A stretch of 7,078 nucleotides of DNA from Bacillota bacterium (GTDB taxonomy: Bacteria; Bacillota; Clostridia; UBA1381): assembly GCA_021205715.1 (NCBI GenBank), contig JAJPXA010000257.1, positions 1 to 7,078 of the forward strand, written 5' to 3'. Shown here piece by piece: positions 1 to 3,490 of the stretch (position 1 is the stretch's first letter; the number at the start of each line of letters is the position of its first letter). The notes under the pieces were generated by a model. It was not told the DNA's origin. It did no database searches and saw only the letters and a program-made list of their open reading frames with translations. Both the position numbers and the translations under genes were made by a program.

Positions 1-189
1 CATAATAACCGTAAGCAATCCGGGTCCGAAAATAATGCATAGCAATAATCCTACCAACATTAATATAAACATTTCCTTACGCAGTTTTTTGAATTCATAA
101 GATTCGTTATAAAGCGGTGCCGGATAAGTCAACAGCAATTTAATATCCGACGGGCTGCGTACCTTTTCCGCATTTTTTTCGTTTTCCAT
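1..189 (-). CDS. Partial membrane protein, paralogue of the gene at 204-827 (runs off the left edge)
   Basis: This reading frame is open from its start to the window edge, with 63 codons visible and the 3' end missing. It has two in-frame ATGs, at 195 and 189. The AGGAG ribosome binding site (202-198) lies 2 nt from the first and 8 nt from the second, so I chose 189. The visible protein has a charged N-terminus (MENEKNAEK), then the segment IKLLLTYPAPLYN, then a basic stretch (KKLRK) and a hydrophobic run beginning MFILMLVGLLLCIIF that looks like a membrane segment. The KLxLTxPAPLxN motif, the basic residues before the membrane and the alternative double start all recur in the neighbouring gene, so the two are probably tandem duplicates. 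Only 14 nt separate this start from the upstream stop, so they are probably co-transcribed. I recognise no function. Confidence 0.75.
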   Translation of the reverse strand, partial: MENEKNAEKVRSPSDIKLLLTYPAPLYNESYEFKKLRKEMFILMLVGLLLCIIFGPGLLTVIM

Positions 190-203
190 TTTCATTTCTC
201 CTG

Positions 204-827
204 TTACTGCTGTATCTGCGCTGCTCCACCCTGCGGCTGTATATTAAATTGATGCTGAATTTCGTATGCGATAATTCCCATCGAAGCGAGCATTTGCCTA
301 TACGGCTTATACTTTCTGACATTTACAAGAGCCTTGCCCATCGAAAAGTGCCACCAAAGGGTGAATGAATCATCGGTGCCGATTGTAAAATCATACATTA
401 TATTTTGCTGATGCGTTATCGTCATTGTCCCTTTGTTGTTAATTTCAACCAGCATATTATATTTGCCTGTCAGTATCGGCATAACCTCATTAAATACCGT
501 CTGCGTATCTATGCTGCTGTCAAATTGAAATTTTTGCACGCGAAGAACTCCGAGCTGCCTGTTTAGCATACAGCTTTCGATTAAGTATACAATCAGCAAT
601 CCGAAAAATGCTATTGCCCAAATCGGCTTATAAAAAAATCCTATCAATGCTGCCGCAAGCACCGCAAAGTAAAATTTCCTTATTGTAAGCATTTTGTTTT
701 GCAGCGGCGCCGGAGATGTAAGAAACAGTTTGTTTTTCGGAGGATTGTATGTACTGAGAAATCCTTTCATAAATCCTGTTTTTGCCTGCTCTGCGGCTCC
801 GGGCTGTTGTTTGTTTTCGTTTGCCAT
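204..827 (-). CDS. Hypothetical membrane-hairpin protein (207 aa)
   Basis: I do not recognise the family. From the ATG at 827 the protein has a polar Gln/Lys-rich N-terminus (about residues 1-30), the segment NKLFLTSPAPLQN (about 32-44), then two closely spaced hydrophobic segments (about 52-66 and 69-85) separated by YKP. A soluble domain of about 120 residues follows and looks like mixed alpha/beta (for example FQFDSSIDTQTVFNEV and NMLVEINNKGTMTIT). The C-terminus is Gln/Gly-rich (QPQGGAAQIQQ). The hairpin topology would put both ends on the same side of the membrane, probably the cytoplasm. An ATG also exists at 833, but the GAGGG site (839-835) is only 1 nt from it and 7 nt from 827, so 827 is preferred. 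The gene is first in a minus-strand operon with its partial paralogue downstream, and it has a good promoter at 860-889. Confidence 0.85.
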   Translation of the reverse strand: MANENKQQPGAAEQAKTGFMKGFLSTYNPPKNKLFLTSPAPLQNKMLTIRKFYFAVLAAALIGFFYKPIWAIAFFGLLIVYLIESCMLNRQLGVLRVQKFQFDSSIDTQTVFNEVMPILTGKYNMLVEINNKGTMTITHQQNIMYDFTIGTDDSFTLWWHFSMGKALVNVRKYKPYRQMLASMGIIAYEIQHQFNIQPQGGAAQIQQ

Positions 828-859
828 TTTCATTCCCTCTTTCTTAATTTAATGTATAT

Positions 860-889
860 ATTATAACATATTGCGACATAATATTGCAA
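860..889 (-). promoter_or_regulatory. Promoter of the minus-strand membrane-protein operon
   Basis: Read on the minus strand, there is a consensus TATAAT (865-860) preceded by TGT, which makes an extended -10. An 18-nt spacer separates it from TTGCAA (889-884) as the -35. It sits about 30 bases upstream of the start at 827, and no other promoter-like pair in the gap is as good. Confidence 0.65.
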
Positions 890-891
890 TA
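869..891. repeat. Inverted repeat TATTGC-N11-GCAATA, candidate operator
   Basis: The arms TATTGC (869-874) and GCAATA (886-891) are perfectly complementary around 11 nt. The right arm also belongs to a 10-bp palindrome, TATTGCAATA (882-891). The element covers the spacer and -35 of the minus-strand promoter and lies about 30 bases upstream of the -10 of the opposing XRE gene. A repressor bound here could control the membrane-protein operon. The neighbouring XRE protein is the obvious candidate, but that is inference. Confidence 0.4.
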
Positions 892-898
892 CATTATT

Positions 899-926
899 TT
901 AACTTTTTCCAAAAATCCATTATAAT
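899..926 (+). promoter_or_regulatory. Promoter of the XRE regulator gene
   Basis: An exact TATAAT (921-926) follows TTAACT (899-904, 4 of 6 bases matching TTGACA) with a 16-nt spacer. The predicted transcription start is near 933, which leaves about 25 nt of leader before the ATG at 959. Confidence 0.55.
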
Positions 927-958
927 GAATTTGTATAACCATCTAAGGCGGTGATATA

Positions 959-1300
959 ATGTCATACACAACCGAAAATATCGGTGAGAAAATCCGCAAA
1001 TGCCGGCGGGAGCGCGCTCTTACGCAGGAGCAGCTGTCCGAGATGATAGACATTGCGCCGAATTATCTCGGGCAAATCGAGAACGGCAGACGCGGCGTTA
1101 ATCTCACAAACCTCGTCAAGATTGCGAACACTCTCGGCGTTACCTTTGACTACCTGATGTCGGACGTGAACACCGCCGCCATCGAGGAATCGGACAACCT
1201 TAAAAAGCAGTGGCTCGCTTTGATTGAAAACCGATCCCCGAATGAACAGCGGCGTCTAATCAAAATAGTTACGGAGTTATCTCATAACATATTTGAATAG
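959..1300 (+). CDS. XRE-family (HTH_3) transcriptional regulator
   Basis: This is a 113-residue cytoplasmic DNA-binding protein. The N-terminal part (about residues 8-66) is a Cro/CI-type five-helix HTH domain. IGEKIRKCRRERALTQEQLSEMIDI contains helices 1 and 2, APNYLGQIENGRRG is the recognition helix and turn, and LVKIANTLGVTFDYLMS closes the fold. The roughly 45-residue tail (NTAAIEESDN to the end) is charged, ends in a predicted helix (NEQRRLIKIVTELSHNIF), and is probably for dimerisation. There is no metal-binding or peptidase motif. The start is well supported by GGCGGTGAT (946-954), one mismatch from full anti-16S pairing, placed just before the ATG. The gene is monocistronic: it has its own promoter and a strong terminator follows. 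It is divergent from the membrane-protein operon and directly upstream of the kinase, which are its likeliest targets. The fold is clear, but the targets are inferred. Confidence 0.93.
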   Translation: MSYTTENIGEKIRKCRRERALTQEQLSEMIDIAPNYLGQIENGRRGVNLTNLVKIANTLGVTFDYLMSDVNTAAIEESDNLKKQWLALIENRSPNEQRRLIKIVTELSHNIFE

Positions 1301-1313
1301 CAATTTTTCCATA

Positions 1314-1337
1314 CAGCGGCTTTGCCGCTGTTTTTTT
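1314..1337 (+). terminator. Rho-independent terminator after the XRE gene
   Basis: A perfect 7-bp stem, CAGCGGC (1314-1320) with GCCGCTG (1324-1330), encloses a TTT loop and is followed by seven T residues (1331-1337). It begins 13 nt after the XRE stop codon. Confidence 0.93.
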
Positions 1338-1338
1338 C

Positions 1339-1367
1339 TTCACATTTGCGGTATTTTATGTTATAAT
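1339..1367 (+). promoter_or_regulatory. Promoter of the kinase gene
   Basis: TTCACA (1339-1344, 5 of 6 bases matching TTGACA), a 17-nt spacer and an exact TATAAT (1362-1367) with an upstream TG (extended -10) make a strong sigma-A-type promoter. Its -35 starts one base past the seven-T run of the XRE terminator. The predicted start near 1374 leaves only about 14 nt of leader, just enough for the RBS. Confidence 0.75.
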
Positions 1368-1373
1368 CATCCC

Positions 1374-1383
1374 GAGAGGTGAT
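1374..1383 (+). promoter_or_regulatory. Ribosome binding site that fixes the kinase start
   Basis: GAGAGGTGAT pairs well with the 16S 3' end and sits 4 nt before the ATG at 1388. The in-frame GTG at 1379 lies inside this site, so it cannot be the start. Confidence 0.85.
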
Positions 1384-1387
1384 TTAT

Positions 1388-2527
1388 ATGACAACCTATA
1401 CCGACATTGATTTTCTCGATTGCGAGAAAAATATACTGCTTACAAAAAGCTCCGCGGACAATACCGTTTATGTCAAGAAATACATATCATCCGACCGTGC
1501 CGAAATATATAAATCCATCCGGCAACGTCAATTTTACGGCGTTCCGCGCGTGATTGACATTTACCCCGAAAATGACTACTTCGTGCTTATCGAGGAATAC
1601 ATCTGCGGCAAGTCGCTCCGTCAGATGCTTGACGGCGGCTATGATTTTACGGCTGACTTCGTTAAGCGGCTTGTATATTTTCTCTGCAAAACGCTTTCGC
1701 CCATTCATAAATCCGGCATTGTCCACCGCGACATCACGGCGGCAAATGTGCTTTATTCCGACAGCGGAGAGTTCTACCTTACCGACTTCGGCAACGCGCG
1801 TATACACAAGCAAAAACAATCAACCGACACCGAATTTATCGGCACGCAGGATTACGCTGCGCCGGAGCAGTTCGGTTTCGGTCAGTCCGACAGGCGCACC
1901 GATATTTACGCGATAGGCGTGCTTATGAACGTGCTGCTCACGGGCGGAAAATTTCCGATTGAGCAGAAATACCGCGGCTCGCTCTCAAGAGTTATAAAGC
2001 GCTGCACGGCGGTTAAGCCGCGTGACAGATACGCGAGCGTTTCGCGTCTTAGGCGCGGACTTTTCGCCGCGTCGCATAAGGTTCTTTTGAGCGTCACTTG
2101 CGCCCTGCTTTGCCTTGCGGCAATTGCGGCGTACTGCGTTGCCGCGTCAAATTCCGCCGGCCGATATTCATACACCGCAGCTCCGATTGAAACATCGTCG
2201 CCCGCCGAAAAGGCGTATAGGCGCTGGAGCGATATTGAAAACCTCATAGCCGACGGTGAATATGCCGAGGCACAGCAGCGGCTCGACGAGGCTGTCGCCG
2301 AGGGACTGACGGGGTACAACATATATATGCTCTATTCCGCAAACTACGAGGCGCAGCAGCAATATGACAAAGCCGCGCAGGCGCTTACGGACTATATTTA
2401 CGATATATACGGCGCGGAAAACCTTGTCGAATCAAGCCCGATGTATATTCGGCTCGAATATCTTTACCCGTTATGCTCCGATGAAGTAAAACAGGAAATC
2501 GACAAAATTTCTCAATCGCTGAATTGA
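1388..2527 (+). CDS. Transmembrane Ser/Thr protein kinase with TPR-like extracytoplasmic domain
   Basis: The 379-residue protein should phosphorylate Ser/Thr on cytoplasmic targets. Residues about 10-225 form a Hanks-type kinase domain: candidate ATP lysine K30 or K31 (YVKKY), candidate helix-C glutamate E39, the catalytic loop HRDITAAN with D115 and N120, DFG at 133-135, APE at 158-160 in GTQDYAAPEQ, and the closing PRDRY (211-215). The N-lobe is short and has no GxGxxG loop. The loop lysine usual in HRDLKPEN-type kinases is replaced by T117. One hydrophobic segment (about 232-253) follows. The outer part (about 254-379) holds helical TPR-like repeats (EYAEAQQRLDEAV and QYDKAAQALTDYI), plausibly for ligand or partner binding. 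There are no PASTA repeats, so it is not a PrkC/PknB orthologue. It converges on an HTH gene at 2610-3041, and such small HTH proteins are, from memory, often beside kinases in Clostridia. I judge it catalytically competent, with substrates unknown. Confidence 0.9.
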   Translation: MTTYTDIDFLDCEKNILLTKSSADNTVYVKKYISSDRAEIYKSIRQRQFYGVPRVIDIYPENDYFVLIEEYICGKSLRQMLDGGYDFTADFVKRLVYFLCKTLSPIHKSGIVHRDITAANVLYSDSGEFYLTDFGNARIHKQKQSTDTEFIGTQDYAAPEQFGFGQSDRRTDIYAIGVLMNVLLTGGKFPIEQKYRGSLSRVIKRCTAVKPRDRYASVSRLRRGLFAASHKVLLSVTCALLCLAAIAAYCVAASNSAGRYSYTAAPIETSSPAEKAYRRWSDIENLIADGEYAEAQQRLDEAVAEGLTGYNIYMLYSANYEAQQQYDKAAQALTDYIYDIYGAENLVESSPMYIRLEYLYPLCSDEVKQEIDKISQSLN

Positions 2528-2557
2528 GTATACCATATTTTAATTTGCGAGTATCGG

Positions 2558-2574
2558 ACTGTCGGTGACAAAAA
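2558..2574. repeat. Left copy of a 17-bp near-direct repeat flanking the HTH cassette
   Basis: ACTGTCGGTGACAAAAA matches 15 of 17 bases with 3112-3128 in the same orientation. Its core TGTC-GGT-GACA is a small inverted repeat. It lies between the kinase stop and the shared terminator. Confidence 0.5.
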
Positions 2575-2611
2575 AATAAGGCTGCCGTTTTATTTGCAGC
2601 CTTATTTTTTT
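2570..2611. terminator. Bidirectional terminator between kinase and HTH gene
   Basis: A perfect 16-bp inverted repeat (2570-2585 with 2596-2611) has a GGCTGC/GCAGCC core, a 10-nt loop, an A-tract on the left and a T-tract on the right, so it gives U-tailed hairpins on both strands. It ends the converging kinase and HTH transcripts and overlaps the HTH stop codon (2612-2610). Confidence 0.93.
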
Positions 2612-3041
2612 ATTCTCTGAGCAATTTTTTGTCCCCCGCCTCAATCAGCTTTTTATCGCACTCTATAATATCAATATGCTTTTCAAGGCAAAAAAGAATA
2701 ATGCTGTCGCGCCGAATGCGCGGATACAGCTCGCCCACGCGCGCCGCTCTTAAAAGCTTTCGGCTTCCCTCCGCGTCCAAACCGAACCCGAAGCAAATCT
2801 GAATTACCTTGTCGCGGCTTATGTTTGATTTTCTGTCCTCGCTTATTTTATACAAATACGAATCCGAAAGCTGACCGCGCCGCGCGACCTTAGCTATCGT
2901 AAGTCCCGTTTCCTCGAGCAGCTTCTCGATATATTTTCCGAGATTGCCGTCCGTCATTTCCTCGGTGTTTTCCTCGACATAACGTTTTATGTCCGATGTG
3001 TCCTTGAGAATTTTCATCAAATCATCCGTGCTTTTCGCCAT
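2610..3041 (-). CDS. Small HTH protein of the kinase-associated clostridial type (143 aa)
   Basis: It has three parts. An acidic N-terminus (about 1-34) has the pattern STDDLMKILKDTSDIKRYVEE. An XRE-like HTH (about 35-94) contains TIAKVARRGQLSDSYLYKIS as the helix-turn-helix, with SRDKVIQICFGFGLDAEGSRKLLRAA behind it. A C-terminal segment (about 104-142) has ELYPRIRRDSIILFCLEKHIDI and a final helix. The order (LxxxLKDTxDIxxYVEEN, HTH, LYPRxRRDSxILFCLEKH) matches a widespread Firmicutes family that I recall as uncharacterised and often adjacent to Ser/Thr kinases. Here it converges on one. It may be a phospho-regulated DNA-binding protein or a kinase partner, which is inference. The start is set by GGAGG (3054-3050), 8 nt before the ATG. 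The promoter carries a perfect palindrome at 3064-3078, suggesting autoregulation. It ends within the shared terminator. Confidence 0.9.
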   Translation of the reverse strand: MAKSTDDLMKILKDTSDIKRYVEENTEEMTDGNLGKYIEKLLEETGLTIAKVARRGQLSDSYLYKISEDRKSNISRDKVIQICFGFGLDAEGSRKLLRAARVGELYPRIRRDSIILFCLEKHIDIIECDKKLIEAGDKKLLRE

Positions 3042-3063
3042 TTTCTACGCCTCCCTCATATTA

Positions 3064-3078
3064 TTGTATATTATACAA
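3064..3078 (-). promoter_or_regulatory. -10 box of the HTH gene inside a perfect 15-bp palindrome (candidate operator)
   Basis: TTGTATA-T-TATACAA is perfectly symmetric (7-1-7). On the minus strand it contains an exact TATAAT (3075-3070) about 29 nt upstream of the HTH start. No good -35 stands at the right distance, which is typical of a promoter that needs or is blocked by a bound factor. A dimeric HTH protein bound here would exclude RNA polymerase. The 143-residue HTH protein itself is the simplest candidate. Confidence 0.6.
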
Positions 3079-3106
3079 GATTTTTTTGCAAGTCCTTTAA
3101 AATGAT

Positions 3107-3135
3107 TTGACACTATCGGTGATAAAAATTATGTA
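3107..3135 (+). promoter_or_regulatory. Weak plus-strand promoter with an operator-like inverted repeat in its spacer
   Basis: An exact TTGACA (3107-3112) is followed after 17 nt by TATGTA (3130-3135), a poor -10. The spacer carries TATC-GGT-GATA (3114-3124). If active, it would read into the intergenic region ahead of the protease gene. Confidence 0.3.
3112..3128. repeat. Right copy of the 17-bp near-direct repeat flanking the HTH cassette
   Basis: ACTATCGGTGATAAAAA differs from 2558-2574 at two positions. The changes are complementary across the small inverted repeat (TATC-GGT-GATA here, TGTC-GGT-GACA there), so the symmetry is preserved. It lies upstream of the HTH promoter. Confidence 0.5.
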
Positions 3136-3174
3136 AGAAAAATTAAAAATGCATTGAGTCGAAGAAATTTTTCT
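3136..3174. repeat. AT-rich inverted repeat in the intergenic region
   Basis: AGAAAAATT (3136-3144) and AATTTTTCT (3166-3174) are perfectly complementary around a 21-nt loop. The stem has one G:C pair per arm, so it is a weak hairpin. It could be an inefficient terminator for the weak promoter just upstream or simple AT-rich sequence. The stretch 3175-3240 shows nothing further. Confidence 0.25.
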
Positions 3175-3240
3175 GAAATTATCTATCTCTGTAGCAGCTA
3201 AAAATTTCCATCAAAAAACGGCATAATCGTGCGAAGAACG

Positions 3241-3269
3241 TTGACACGGTCTGTTCGATGTGGTATACT
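3241..3269 (+). promoter_or_regulatory. Strong promoter of the secreted protease gene
   Basis: A perfect TTGACA (3241-3246), a 17-nt spacer and TATACT (3264-3269, 5 of 6) with TGG before it (extended -10) make the best promoter match in the window. The predicted start near 3276 gives a leader of about 215 nt before the ATG at 3491, much longer than the leaders of the other genes here. Confidence 0.82.
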
Positions 3270-3331
3270 TTGCATAACAGGGGAGCGCGGAAAACGGGCG
3301 CTGAAATCTTTTCGAGAAAGAGGTATGACAA

Positions 3332-3406
3332 ATGAGCTTGCGCGGTATATTTATATATTCGGACAGGCATGGCAGTTTACCTTTTATTGCGTTTAAATAT
3401 ATTTAA
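3332..3406 (+). CDS. Possible 24-codon leader ORF
   Basis: An ATG at 3332 stands 8 nt after an AGAGG site (3319-3323) and opens a 24-residue frame to TAA at 3404-3406, entirely within the protease leader. The peptide (MSLRGIFIYSDRHGS, then PFIAFKYI at the end) has no signal-peptide or membrane pattern. Its stop codon overlaps by two bases the 11-bp hairpin that begins at 3405, so ribosomes finishing here would touch that structure. The YSDRHG piece faintly recalls the SDxHG start of calcineurin-like phosphoesterases, so a gene remnant is an alternative. An overlapping frame from the ATG at 3325 (23 codons) has a poorer RBS distance. Chance is a real possibility. Confidence 0.28.
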   Translation: MSLRGIFIYSDRHGSLPFIAFKYI

Positions 3407-3475
3407 CAGGCATATCCTATGGCGGCATATGCCTGTTTGAATTTGGGTATTTTCGGAGTTATCTCCGTAACGATT

Positions 3476-3481
3476 AGGAGG
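3476..3481 (+). promoter_or_regulatory. Ribosome binding site that fixes the protease start
   Basis: A perfect AGGAGG lies 9 nt before the ATG at 3491, and a typical signal peptide follows that ATG. The in-frame extension back to 3419 starts inside an RNA hairpin, has no RBS and would add 24 residues before the signal peptide, so it is rejected. Confidence 0.93.
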
Positions 3482-3490
3482 AACAAAAAG

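Larger units (their letters stand above)
3276..3490 (+). promoter_or_regulatory. Structured 5' leader of the protease mRNA
   Basis: This leader of about 215 nt contains several self-complementary elements. AGCGC/GCGCT (3284-3288 with 3298-3302) is followed by TCTTT/AAAGA (3307-3311 with 3317-3321). A perfect 11-bp stem, AACAGGCATAT/ATATGCCTGTT (3405-3415 with 3427-3437), has an 11-nt loop. CGGAG/CTCCG (3454-3458 with 3463-3467) has a TTAT loop. The CTCC of the last hairpin, and the TCCTA around the loop of the 11-bp stem, could instead pair with the AGGAGG ribosome binding site (3476-3481), so control of translation is conceivable. It matches no riboswitch class that I can name. The region also holds a possible 24-codon ORF. 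Confidence 0.45.

Noticed and set aside
140..322. Minus-strand 60-residue frame across the gap between the two membrane-protein genes
   Set aside because: It straddles the stop of one real gene and the start of the next in another frame, has no RBS, and its Arg/Ser-rich product looks like out-of-frame sequence.
1487..2362. Several open frames on both strands inside the kinase gene (1487-1819, 1554-1916, 1906-2322, 2168-2362)
   Set aside because: All lie within a well-supported kinase coding region, lack ribosome binding sites and give low-complexity Arg/Ser-rich or family-less products.
3179..3370. Minus-strand 63-residue frame in the intergenic region
   Set aside because: It has no RBS, and it covers the protease promoter and part of its leader on the opposite strand.
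3419..3490. 24-residue N-terminal extension of the protease
   Set aside because: The start would lie in an RNA hairpin loop without an RBS, while the ATG at 3491 has AGGAGG and a typical signal peptide.
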